A stretch of DNA of 34,310 bases from a virus. The notes under the pieces are model-generated. The model made no database searches. It saw only the letters and a program-made list of their open reading frames with translations, and was not told the origin of the DNA. Both the position numbers and the translations under genes were made by a program. Shown piece after piece: positions 20,169 to 26,463 of the stretch (position 1 is the stretch's first letter; each line of letters begins with the position of its first letter). The stretch lies in IMG/VR virus record IMGVR_UViG_3300007734_000607, positions 1-34,310 of that record. One strand, written 5' to 3'.

Positions 20169-20731
20169 TATTGTTGTTCCCAGTTTGCTTTGAAATCGTC
20201 GTATGCGGCTTTTAACGGAATTTGTTGTTCTTTCAAACAAGTAGTCCACGCTTCTTTAAATATGTCTTTCAGGGACTCGTAGCTAACCGCTGATGCCATC
20301 AATGCTTTGATGTGATCCAGTTCAATGCCTTTGGGTTTATCAACTGGCTTAAACGGTGCTTTAACGGCAGCTTCACCGTCATCGTCAGCCGAAGCTATGC
20401 ACAAAGCTGTTTGAATTGAGTACCTCTTTGCGTAACTCAAAGCACTACCGAAACCTTGACTGTCGTGTTTGCTTGCAGGCACAAACAGTTTGCCAAATGA
20501 CATTTCTTGACCTGATTCGTGAATAATCACGGTTTCCACACAAACGCCACCTTCAGCATCGTGTGTCTTTTGTACAACAGCTAATCCATTAGCAGACAAA
20601 TGCGGTCTTACAGCGTCAATGACCGATGCCAAGCTAGAGTATGCAGATTTAAAGTGTGGGTTTTTAGAGTCTTTGGCTGCGTGTGACATTGCTGCTTGAG
20701 CCGTGACAAGTGCTTTTGCTAGTTCTTTCAT
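20168..20731 (-). CDS. erf: ERF family single-strand annealing protein
   Basis: 187 residues. It has the ERF pattern ALVTAQAAMSHAAKDSKNPH, FKSAYSSLASVIDAVRPHLS and DSQGFGSALSYAKRYSIQTA followed by LCIASADDDGEAA. It anneals complementary strands during recombination and genome circularisation; with SSB and the downstream exonuclease it makes a complete recombination module. It is the first leftward gene of the divergent control region. AAAAGG lies seven bases before the ATG. The C-terminal third (from about 125) is helical and less conserved. Confidence 0.92.
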   Translation of the reverse strand: MKELAKALVTAQAAMSHAAKDSKNPHFKSAYSSLASVIDAVRPHLSANGLAVVQKTHDAEGGVCVETVIIHESGQEMSFGKLFVPASKHDSQGFGSALSYAKRYSIQTALCIASADDDGEAAVKAPFKPVDKPKGIELDHIKALMASAVSYESLKDIFKEAWTTCLKEQQIPLKAAYDDFKANWEQQ

Positions 20732-20794
20732 TTATGTACCTTTTATCGTTAATGGCGGGTATGCCATGACTAATATTAAGCAATCTAAATACAG
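20729..20794 (-). repeat. Leader repeat, copy 2
   Basis: Copy of the leader at 18201-18266 in front of the ERF gene. It shares the start codon and ribosome-binding block and the -10 block GCCATGACTAATATTAAG (+ strand reading); the central 20 or so bases differ. The retained blocks suggest a common regulator or RNA feature for both leftward units. Confidence 0.8.
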
Positions 20795-20801
20795 AAAGCA
20801 A
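20773..20801 (-). promoter_or_regulatory. Leftward early promoter
   Basis: On the - strand TTGCTT (20801-20796) and TAATAT (20778-20773) are 17 bases apart, a good sigma-70 arrangement, about 42 bases before the ERF start. It should drive the ERF-SSB-HNH-exonuclease unit. It faces away from the rightward regulator promoter. Confidence 0.65.
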
Positions 20802-20828
20802 GTGGAAAACTCACAATTAAAATATTTA

Positions 20829-20858
20829 TTGAGTTTCTTTGACAACTAATGTTAAGAT
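20829..20858 (+). promoter_or_regulatory. Rightward promoter of the HTH regulator
   Basis: TTGAGT (20829-20834) and TAAGAT (20853-20858) are 18 bases apart, which would start transcription near the ATG at 20864 and give an almost leaderless message. No ribosome-binding site precedes that ATG, in agreement. A consensus TTGACA also lies at 20839-20844, but a matching -10 would fall inside the start codon region. Confidence 0.5.
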
Positions 20859-20864
20859 GTCTTA
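20853..20864. promoter_or_regulatory. Operator-like palindrome at the regulator start
   Basis: TAAGATGTCTTA is an inverted repeat (TAAGA-TG-TCTTA) that covers the proposed -10 and the first base of the start codon. A dimeric HTH protein bound here would block its own promoter, as Cro/YdaS-type regulators do. The site was found by eye; no second copy was seen nearby. Confidence 0.45.
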
Positions 20865-21079
20865 TGAAAACAACAGACATTATTCAAGCATTAGGCGGCA
20901 CGTTTGCGGTAGCCAAGCTATGTCGTGTCAGTCCTTCAGCCGTAAGTCAATGGCGCAACAACGGCATAGCAAAAGACAAATTGATTATGTTAGCTACGGA
21001 AATTGAAACAAAGTCTAACGGCGCCTGGTCAAGAAAAGAAATCCCCAACTGGTCACAAATCTGGCCTGATTTACGGTAG
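20864..21079 (+). CDS. YdaS/Cro-like HTH regulator
   Basis: 71 residues from the ATG at 20864; an upstream in-frame ATG (20849) lies in the promoter and is less likely. The sequence TTDIIQALGGTFAVAKLCRV then SPSAVSQWRNNGIAKDKLIM is a classical helix-turn-helix of the YdaS/Cro type, and the C-terminus RKEIPNWSQIWPDLR is typical of this group in proteobacterial prophages. It should bind operators in 20732-20864 and set the balance of leftward and rightward transcription. No cI-type partner is present. Confidence 0.87.
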   Translation: MKTTDIIQALGGTFAVAKLCRVSPSAVSQWRNNGIAKDKLIMLATEIETKSNGAWSRKEIPNWSQIWPDLR

Positions 21080-21151
21080 AGTGAATTGCCTTTAGCAAGC
21101 GGGTTTCGTAACAAGCACACGATTGTAAAAGAACCAACCAGTCAGCTTCAG

Positions 21152-21175
21152 ACTTGACGCTTCGGAAAGACGAGG
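21152..21175 (+). repeat. Internal RNA-like repeat, copy 1
   Basis: ACTTGAC-GCTTC-GGAAAGACG-AGG. It matches 21315-21339 at ACTTGAC and GGAAAGACG, with similar bases between. It lies 5' of the central helix of the candidate RNA. CTTGA here can pair with TCAAG at 21177-21181. Confidence 0.7.
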
Positions 21176-21314
21176 ATCAAGACGCATACAGATTAGGTCT
21201 GTAACCGTGTTGGTATGTGAAAGCGAATGTTGTGACTCATTGGTAGCACCTGCCAGTCGTTCTAGAGAGTAACTGGAAATAGCTTGTCACGATGCAGCGA
21301 GTAACATACCAACA

Positions 21315-21339
21315 ACTTGACACTCTGGAAAGACGGTGG
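21315..21339 (+). repeat. Internal RNA-like repeat, copy 2
   Basis: ACTTGAC-ACTCT-GGAAAGACG-GTGG, matching 21152-21175. It starts two bases after the 3' strand of the central helix of the candidate RNA, so the two copies flank that domain. Confidence 0.7.
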
Positions 21340-21375
21340 CAATATCAATTATCCCTTGGCGGGGAATCATTGGAC

Positions 21376-21457
21376 AAGCCTTAGTTAGCGTCCTGCTTGT
21401 GTCCACAAGTCCGCCAACACCTTAAAACGGTGAGGATGCTAACTAAGGCTTTTTTTT
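21376..21457 (+). terminator. Branched rho-independent terminator
   Basis: AAGCCTTAGTTAGC (21376-21389) pairs with GCTAACTAAGGCTT (21438-21451), followed by a run of T to 21457. The loop contains two small hairpins, CTTGT-GTCC-ACAAG (21396-21409) and CACC-TTAAAAC-GGTG (21418-21432). The stem is strong and the T run is long, so it should end transcription of the regulator and candidate RNA before the replication genes. Confidence 0.88.
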
Positions 21458-21468
21458 GGGCTTAAATT

Positions 21469-21663
21469 ATGAATTCGAGCAAACAAATTCAATATAACGA
21501 AACGATTACTTTTTTACCAAGATGTGATGGTGTAGAAATATTTAGACGAGTAAACCACATTGTTTTTGCGCAATCAGAAAAAGAAATTACTATTCCAATT
21601 GCAATGTTTGATTCTTTGATTTTGGCAATTAACAAAGCAAAAGGTGTCAATGATGAAAGTTGA
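21469..21663 (+). CDS. Small hypothetical protein before DUF1376 gene
   Basis: 64 residues. The sequence is YNETITFLPRCDGVEIFRRV then FAQSEKEITIPIAMFDSLIL; no family is recognised. It begins 12 bases after the terminator T run and has only GGG as a weak ribosome-binding signal, so how it is transcribed and translated is unclear; a promoter within the terminator region or read-through is needed. Its end overlaps the DUF1376 gene start by 11 bases. Confidence 0.6.
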   Translation: MNSSKQIQYNETITFLPRCDGVEIFRRVNHIVFAQSEKEITIPIAMFDSLILAINKAKGVNDES

Positions 21664-22402
21664 CATTTGGATGCCGCTATACATTGGCGATTACCTTGCT
21701 GATACATCACGCCTGACAACAGAGCAGCATGGTGCTTACTTATTGCTGATTATGGATTATTGGCGGTCTGGCAGACCTCCAGACAACGATCAAGTTTTAG
21801 CGCAGATTTGTAAACTTAGTCCTGATGCTTGGTGCAATGCTAAAGCAATGCTAAAGCAATACTTCAGCATAGAGGATGGTTGCTGGGTTCACAAAAGAAT
21901 AGAAGCAGAAATACTTGATGCTGCTCAAAACCAAGATAGAAAACATCAAAGAGCAGTAAAAGGCGCAGCAGCTAGGTGGAATAAAGCCACTAATGATGCT
22001 TCAAGCAATGCTCAAGCAATGCCTATGCAATGCCCGTCACCTTCACCTTCACCTTCACCCTTACCTTTAACTAAACCAATAAAAGATAACTACGGTTCGC
22101 CAGAAGGCGTATTACCTGAAGTCTGGCAAGATTTTGTTCAGCAACGTAAAACAAAAAGATCTGCAATCACGGAAACAGCAATCAAAGGAATAGAACGTGA
22201 AGCCAACAAAGCAGGCATAAGCCTAAATGCTGCTTTGCAAGAAATATGCGCTAGAGGATGGACAGGGTTTAAGGCTGAATGGGTACAGAAAGGCAATAAG
22301 ACAGAACATCAGCTTAGACAAGACGCAACAGCTAAAGCAATATTTGGTGATACCTCTGTGATCGAAATGGAGGCTTTCAATGTTGCCAAACGCTTGGGTT
22401 GA
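21653..22402 (+). CDS. DUF1376 replication protein
   Basis: 249 residues from the ATG at 21653 (an adjacent ATG at 21650 is possible; AAAAGG precedes both). The N-terminal DUF1376 domain reads DIWMPLYIGDYLADTSRLTT then EQHGAYLLLIMDYWRSG and CWVHKRIEAEI. A Ser-Pro linker (CPSPSPSPSPLPL, around residue 128-140) connects to a C-terminal helical part (LNAALQEICARGWTGFKAEW). Such proteins lie next to a P-like loader in many phages and are thought to act at the origin, like lambda O. This is the main candidate replication initiator. Confidence 0.85.
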   Translation: MKVDIWMPLYIGDYLADTSRLTTEQHGAYLLLIMDYWRSGRPPDNDQVLAQICKLSPDAWCNAKAMLKQYFSIEDGCWVHKRIEAEILDAAQNQDRKHQRAVKGAAARWNKATNDASSNAQAMPMQCPSPSPSPSPLPLTKPIKDNYGSPEGVLPEVWQDFVQQRKTKRSAITETAIKGIEREANKAGISLNAALQEICARGWTGFKAEWVQKGNKTEHQLRQDATAKAIFGDTSVIEMEAFNVAKRLG

Positions 22403-22742
22403 TAAAATGTTTGCCAGACTTCAAGGCATTTATGGTCGGGAGTTTACAAGTCAGTTTTCAGTCATCGACGCAAACGGCAATGACATTGGTATGGCAAACG
22501 CTAAACAGGTTTGGGCTGAAGAACTGGGTGGATTTGTTGATAATCCTGAAGCTATAGCTTTTGCCTTAAAACACTTACCAGACCGTGTGCCTAACGCTAT
22601 CAAGTTTCGGGATATGTGCCGACAAGCACCAGTTAAGGTAAATGCTGACCAATTAGGATTTTCAAAGATTGCCGTGGATGACGAAACAGCAAAGGCTAAT
22701 TTGCAAAAAATACGTCAAATGATGTGCATTAAAATTGTATGA
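22380..22742 (+). CDS. Lambda P-like helicase loader
   Basis: 120 residues. NAWVDKMFARLQGIYGREFT, GMANAKQVWAEELGGFVDNP and AIAFALKHLPDRVPNAIKFR match phage replication P-like proteins that bring host DnaB helicase to the origin. It is shorter than lambda P (233 residues) and keeps the conserved N-terminal part. It overlaps the DUF1376 gene by 23 bases, so the two are made together, and its stop overlaps the next start (ATGA). Confidence 0.82.
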   Translation: MLPNAWVDKMFARLQGIYGREFTSQFSVIDANGNDIGMANAKQVWAEELGGFVDNPEAIAFALKHLPDRVPNAIKFRDMCRQAPVKVNADQLGFSKIAVDDETAKANLQKIRQMMCIKIV

Positions 22743-22891
22743 AAACTAATAGAGAAATTGTTAGTGATTTAAAAAGAAAAGCTAAAAGAACAAAACGACG
22801 AGCAAAACGTGCGTTAAAAGTTAAAAAACCACAAACAATTCAAAAATGGTTAAAAAATAGTAATTTTGTTGTAAAACTGCCAAACATATAG
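22739..22891 (+). CDS. Very basic 50-residue protein
   Basis: The ATG at 22739 overlaps the stop of the P-like gene (ATGA). The protein begins MKTNREIVSDLKRKAKRTKR and is followed by RAKRALKVKK, so nearly half of its first 30 residues are Lys or Arg. The C-terminus is TIQKWLKNSNFVVKLPNI. The composition suggests binding to DNA, RNA or an acidic partner. The coupled overlap makes translation likely. No family is recognised. Confidence 0.68.
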   Translation: MKTNREIVSDLKRKAKRTKRRAKRALKVKKPQTIQKWLKNSNFVVKLPNI

Positions 22892-22901
22892 GGTTAACGC
22901 T

Positions 22902-23117
22902 ATGACACTCTGGGACTGGATGTTTGTTTTCTACTGTTCGGCAGCTCTAACCGTTGCTGCGCTTTTATTTATTCGTTGGGCAAGACCGAAACCACAAACC
23001 TATCCGAAAGATTGGGTCTGTGACGGTTGTGGTCAAGTGTCTAGCCAGTTACGACAGGGAATGTGTGCGTATTGCACTAACTTCCCTACGGAACATTTCC
23101 GCCGACAGGGAAACTAG
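22902..23117 (+). CDS. Membrane-anchored zinc-ribbon protein
   Basis: 71 residues. The first 25 residues include a hydrophobic span (WMFVFYCSAALTVAALLFI) and are followed by a zinc ribbon (WVCDGCGQVSSQLRQGMCAY then CTN; Cys-x2-Cys twice). AGGG lies eight bases before the ATG. It is the last + strand gene and its last 32 bases overlap the end of the converging secreted-protein gene. No function is known. Confidence 0.7.
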   Translation: MTLWDWMFVFYCSAALTVAALLFIRWARPKPQTYPKDWVCDGCGQVSSQLRQGMCAYCTNFPTEHFRRQGN

Positions 23118-23646
23118 CGCCAACTGGTGCTTGTGTGAACGCTGTTTCGCCTGGCACAACGTGGTTGCCAGTCCAAGGGCTTTCCATGACTGGCCCGTAA
23201 CAACTAGCTAACGTCACGCCATTAACTTGCTTAGCTTGTTTTGTACACAGAAATGCCCACATATTGCTCATACCTGTGGTTGGCGTGTCACCGACTTTAA
23301 ATGACCGAAACACCGCAGGCTGAACTGTCCAGTCAGGCGCTTGTGGATAACTAGTCAATGGTGGCACTCCAAACAATGACCAAACCTTGCCTTTTGGTGC
23401 GTCACATGAACCTTGCATCAATTCCATGTTTGCCACAGCCATGCCTGACAGCACAGGACACACCGCCACGCCCTCTTTGAACGTCTTGCCTGCCACGGAT
23501 ATAGACTTGCCCGTTAAAGTCGTTGGCGAGGCTGCACACAAAGCGTATTCACCTTTGCAGATGGCTATGGTCTGAGCTTGAATTGTGTTAACTAAAGCTA
23601 CAACCCAAAACAAAATAACGGTACTAATCAAAGTAAATGTTTTCAT
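23086..23646 (-). CDS. Secreted conserved phage protein
   Basis: 186 residues. A signal peptide is clear: MKTFTLISTVILFWVVALVN then TIQAQ, with probable cleavage after the Ala/Gln region near residue 24-25. The mature part has several Cys (ICKGEYALC, AVCPVLSG, GSCDAPKG, FLCTKQAK, ASCYGPV), suggesting disulfides in the periplasm. Blocks such as LCAASPTTLTGKSISVAG and MESPWTGNHVVPGETAF are conserved in phages I have seen, without known function. It follows the endolysin (TAATG overlap), so a lysis-stage or envelope role is plausible. Confidence 0.8.
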   Translation of the reverse strand: MKTFTLISTVILFWVVALVNTIQAQTIAICKGEYALCAASPTTLTGKSISVAGKTFKEGVAVCPVLSGMAVANMELMQGSCDAPKGKVWSLFGVPPLTSYPQAPDWTVQPAVFRSFKVGDTPTTGMSNMWAFLCTKQAKQVNGVTLASCYGPVMESPWTGNHVVPGETAFTQAPVGASFPVGGNVP

Positions 23647-24185
23647 TATGTCACCATTAAAGTTGCTTTCTGTTTAACATTTGCGACACGATTTAACCAA
23701 CCTGTGCCGTACACATCAAAGTTACTAAGGCTGCGGTAAAAAGTCTCTTTGGCTTGGCTAAACTTCTCAATCAGCTTAACAGGATCAGCAGCCTGCAAAG
23801 CTGCCATTGTCATTGGGCCAAAACTTCCATCAGGCGTGACTCCTATTGCGGTTTGCAAGGTCTTTATCGAACGACCCGCACCAGCATTTACGGCAAAATC
23901 AAATAAAAGGTATGCAACACCACCATTTTGAATTTCATCCCCACGCACGGCATCCCAATATTTCTTTTTGTATAACGGCTCTACATCCGCAGGGGTTAAC
24001 TTACGCATTTGGTCGTGCGTAACCTGATGCCCAACGTGCGCTTCCCAGTTGTACTGAGTCACGCCAAGCATGGTTGAGCCTATGCGACCATTAGTCAGGT
24101 GATTGCCAGAATCACGTTGGTCATCGCTAAAGCCGCCTTCTGAGGCAAGCATCTGTTTAAAGGCTTGATCCCAATTTTCTTTCAT
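23646..24185 (-). CDS. GH108 endolysin (N-acetylmuramidase)
   Basis: 179 residues. The N-terminal catalytic domain has MLASEGGFSDDQRDSGN (12-28) with the catalytic Glu16 in EGGF, then GSTMLGVTQYNWEAH and LYKKKYWDAVRGDEI. The C-terminal part (IKTLQTAIGVTPDGSFGPMT) is a peptidoglycan-binding repeat. This is the GH108 (ZliS-type) layout. It cuts the glycan strand at lysis. It has no signal peptide, so it depends on the holin. It overlaps the holin-like gene (ATGA). Confidence 0.92.
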   Translation of the reverse strand: MKENWDQAFKQMLASEGGFSDDQRDSGNHLTNGRIGSTMLGVTQYNWEAHVGHQVTHDQMRKLTPADVEPLYKKKYWDAVRGDEIQNGGVAYLLFDFAVNAGAGRSIKTLQTAIGVTPDGSFGPMTMAALQAADPVKLIEKFSQAKETFYRSLSNFDVYGTGWLNRVANVKQKATLMVT

Positions 24186-24547
24186 TTCTTTTGTGCGTAA
24201 AACAAAGTGCGATCCCCAAACAAATAGAACCCTACCGCAGACGCAAAGTTATTGACCGCTGGGTTGTCTTGTCCCGACAACATCATAAAACTCCATGTAC
24301 CCAACACAATAGCCCCAACAGCGGGGCGCATGAGGCGCACAACCGCTTCAACCCACGGGTAGGTAGTACCGCCCCCACCTGCGTTATTCATTGCTTTAAA
24401 CATCTCTAAATCGGTGTTTCGCATTTGCGTGTATTCACCAATATTTGTCGGTTTGTATACGTCAGTTTGAATAAATCGCCCGATCAAAGACTTGCCAAGA
24501 TCGACTGCTAATGGGCCGAGCGCTGCAAGGATGGTAATCGGATCCAT
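24182..24547 (-). CDS. Holin-like protein (GTA_holin_3TM type)
   Basis: 121 residues with two or three hydrophobic segments: PITILAALGPLAVDLGKSLI near the N-terminus, VVRLMRPAVGAIVLGTWSFM in the middle and NNFASAVGFYLFGDR near the end. The layout and its place just before the endolysin match holins of the gene-transfer-agent type. It should form the inner-membrane hole at lysis. The ATG overlaps the previous stop (TAATG). Confidence 0.8.
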   Translation of the reverse strand: MDPITILAALGPLAVDLGKSLIGRFIQTDVYKPTNIGEYTQMRNTDLEMFKAMNNAGGGGTTYPWVEAVVRLMRPAVGAIVLGTWSFMMLSGQDNPAVNNFASAVGFYLFGDRTLFYAQKK

Positions 24548-24801
24548 TATTTGTCAACCTTCTGGTCGATTTTGTCGTAGAGCTTCACAATCATCTGCTC
24601 AACACGGTCAAAGCGCTTGTCCATCTGGGCTTCGAGCGTTTCCATCTCGCTCTTTTTGACGTAGACATCAGAAACGTGCAGGCGCAAGTCGGCAATGTCA
24701 GCCTTGAGTTCTTTGACAGAATCCCACAGTTGACGAGCAAACCAGCCTATCGTAGCTAAAGCTGCGCCGCCTGCGATATTGATAAGATTCTGCCAATCCA
24801 T
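24547..24801 (-). CDS. Membrane-anchored coiled-coil lysis accessory protein
   Basis: 84 residues from the ATG at 24801. One N-terminal membrane span (LINIAGGAALATIGWFARQL) is followed by a long charged coiled coil (VKELKADIADLRLHVSDVYV, LEAQMDKRFDRVEQM). This resembles XhlA-type proteins or an inner-membrane spanin subunit. It lies directly before the holin gene. No outer-membrane lipoprotein partner was found within it. The role in lysis is inferred from order. Confidence 0.75.
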   Translation of the reverse strand: MDWQNLINIAGGAALATIGWFARQLWDSVKELKADIADLRLHVSDVYVKKSEMETLEAQMDKRFDRVEQMIVKLYDKIDQKVDK

Positions 24802-24803
24802 GA

Positions 24804-25220
24804 TTAAGCCTGTGTTGGTTGTATAGGTGCAAGCACCCAAGATTCTGTAGCTTCATCCCAAGCATAAAGTTGTCCATCCGTAGGATATGGAATTGGTGCT
24901 TCCCAATAATATGTTTGCGTATTTAGAATCCATGACGGATACGGCTGCGGTGCATAAAAAACACCAACAACGCCATCTTGAATAACCGTTGTATCAAGCG
25001 TGTAACCAATCCCCGCATAGTTTGCTCGTAACGCTACGCCGCCATCTGGTTGACCGTCTTGACCGTAATGAATATTGCCATGAGTATTGTAGGAAGTTTG
25101 CCACCACATACTTGGCTCGCCTTCTAAACCCGAATCAATAAAATCTTGTTCGGCAGCAATAACTTCACTAACAATGCCTTTTCCATCTATAAGTGATGGT
25201 ACGTTTGCAAAATAACTCAT
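24804..25220 (-). CDS. Conserved tail/neck structural protein
   Basis: 138 residues. The blocks EVIAAEQDFIDSGLEGEPSM, WWQTSYNTHGNIHYGQ, RANYAGIGYTLDTTV and PYPSWILNTQTYYWEAPIPY then PTDGQLYAWDEATESWVL match a small structural protein common in aquatic phages including cyanophages, as I remember. It is rich in Trp and Tyr. It follows the Gly-rich adhesin gene, so it is probably a tail or fibre component. No enzyme motif is seen. Confidence 0.8.
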   Translation of the reverse strand: MSYFANVPSLIDGKGIVSEVIAAEQDFIDSGLEGEPSMWWQTSYNTHGNIHYGQDGQPDGGVALRANYAGIGYTLDTTVIQDGVVGVFYAPQPYPSWILNTQTYYWEAPIPYPTDGQLYAWDEATESWVLAPIQPTQA

Positions 25221-25231
25221 AATAATTCCTA

Positions 25232-26086
25232 TTATGCGGTGTAAGTGCCTGACGTTGTAAACGTGTGAATAGTGTTGCCGCCTGAAGTTGTAACTGTACC
25301 GCCTGTACCACGCTGAGTGCCGAAGTAGCTAAATATTACAGCGCCTGAGCCACCTGCACCACCATTTGATGTAATACCGCCGCCGCCGCCTCCACCACCT
25401 CGGTTAGCAGTAGCCGCAGCACCCACGTTTGCACCAGTACCACCATTGCCGCCAACACTTGATCCGCCTGCGCCTCCGGCATCTGTACCACCACCACCAC
25501 CACCGCCAGCGTAATTTAACGATGATCCCGATATTGAACTGGCTGTTCCCGTGCCTCCTGCACCACCTGTAGACGCTACGCCAGCAGAACCAGCCGATCC
25601 AGAACCGCCACCACCACCACCAGCAGCAGCACCAGAACCTCCTGCACCAGCATTTCCTTGCCCTGAAGTTCCTGAACCAAAAGAGTTTTCTGTAACAGAA
25701 CTGCCGCCGCCAGAACCGCCGTTTGCACCTACTTTTGCACTTGTGTAGCTACCGCCACCGCCGCCTCCAACAGTTGTGCTAACTCCTGCAATTGTAGAAC
25801 TTGTACCGCTAGACCCTACAGCACTTATTGAAGTTGAGCCTGCACCGCCTGCACCTATTGTAATTGTGTACGCTGTACCTGCAATAACTCCTACAACGCC
25901 CGTAGAAGATAACAATCCTCCAGCACCGCCGCCACCAGCATAAGAATAGCCGCCGCCGCCTCCACCCGCAACCACTAAATAATTAACTGGATAAGCCGCA
26001 ACGCCTTGTTGCAACGAACTAATCCGCAACATTCCACTCGTGGGCGCACGATACGGGCCTATTTGCCCTTGGTTTCCTAATGCCAT
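25232..26086 (-). CDS. Polyglycine-rich tail fibre/adhesin
   Basis: 284 residues. The N-terminal part ends with NYLVVAGGGGGGYSYAGG, a start typical of the glycine-rich tail domain. About residues 40-240 contain many Gly runs (up to eight) separated by short Ser/Thr/Ala segments. The C-terminus (GAVIFSYF, GGTVTTSGGNTIHTFTTSGT) is the usual closing beta motif. In T-even gp38 adhesins such sequence folds as packed polyglycine II helices with variable loops that bind the receptor. A receptor-binding role here is inference. The ATG overlaps the previous stop (TAATG). Confidence 0.85.
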   Translation of the reverse strand: MALGNQGQIGPYRAPTSGMLRISSLQQGVAAYPVNYLVVAGGGGGGYSYAGGGGAGGLLSSTGVVGVIAGTAYTITIGAGGAGSTSISAVGSSGTSSTIAGVSTTVGGGGGGSYTSAKVGANGGSGGGSSVTENSFGSGTSGQGNAGAGGSGAAAGGGGGGSGSAGSAGVASTGGAGGTGTASSISGSSLNYAGGGGGGGTDAGGAGGSSVGGNGGTGANVGAAATANRGGGGGGGGITSNGGAGGSGAVIFSYFGTQRGTGGTVTTSGGNTIHTFTTSGTYTA

Positions 26087-26460
26087 TACGAAATGTCCTC
26101 ATAAGAACAAACGACTTTTAATTTGCTTGCTGTGCCAGCTGTAGCACCAATTGACATATTTTCCTCAAGATAAATCATGGTTGTTTTATCAATCACAATT
26201 AAACTTGAGTTTGCAGGAACAGAAATTGTTGAGGCAATTGCAGTTGCAGTCCCGCCAATCGCCGCAGCTGAATAATGACTGACCGTCACGTTTACAGCAT
26301 TTGCCGTGTCAATATTAGCTACCACAAGCGAGTCAACTTTAAACACTTTGCCGCTTGACGAGGCGTTGCTTAAAACAGACGTTGCAGCAGTTGTCGTTAA
26401 ATCGGCAGTTACGACTTTGCCATAAATTGCGCTGACGTTAACAATATTAGGTGCGGCCAT
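26086..26460 (-). CDS. Conserved beta-rich tail protein
   Basis: 124 residues. APNIVNVSAIYGKVVTADLT, GKVFKVDSLVVANIDTANAV and SLIVIDKTTMIYLEENMSIG, ending KLKVVCSYEDIS, match small structural proteins of aquatic phages that I recognise by pattern, where they are often next to tail fibres. All beta, few charges. It overlaps the adhesin start by one base. Confidence 0.8.
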   Translation of the reverse strand: MAAPNIVNVSAIYGKVVTADLTTTAATSVLSNASSSGKVFKVDSLVVANIDTANAVNVTVSHYSAAAIGGTATAIASTISVPANSSLIVIDKTTMIYLEENMSIGATAGTASKLKVVCSYEDIS

Positions 26461-26463
26461 GAT

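Larger units (their letters stand above)
21090..21458 (+). ncRNA. Candidate structured non-coding RNA with terminator
   Basis: The 389-base gap 21080-21468 has no convincing gene but many complementary segments. GTTGGTATGT (21209-21218) pairs perfectly with ACATACCAAC (21304-21313). Inside it TTGTGAC pairs with GTCACGA (one wobble), and inside that CCAGT with ACTGG. A separate hairpin is ACAGA-TTAGG-TCTGT (21188-21202). GGTT(T)C (from 21102) can pair with GAACC (to 21135). The 3' end is a 14-pair stem with two small hairpins and a T run. Two copies of ACTTGAC-x5-GGAAAGACG flank the central helix. I could not match it to RNase P RNA, tmRNA, group I introns or known riboswitches; a replication origin is an alternative. 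Confidence 0.55.

Noticed and set aside
20839-20844. TTGACA as the -35 of the regulator promoter
   Set aside because: A -10 at the right spacing would be TTATGA over the start codon; TTGAGT with TAAGAT fits better, though the choice is not certain.
21080-21468. tRNA, tmRNA or RNase P RNA in the gap
   Set aside because: No acceptor/T-loop pattern, no tag-coding segment, and none of the conserved RNase P core sequences were seen.
25551-25748. Pro-rich + strand ORF
   Set aside because: It is the reverse reading of the Gly-rich adhesin (Gly codons read as Pro/Ala on the other strand).
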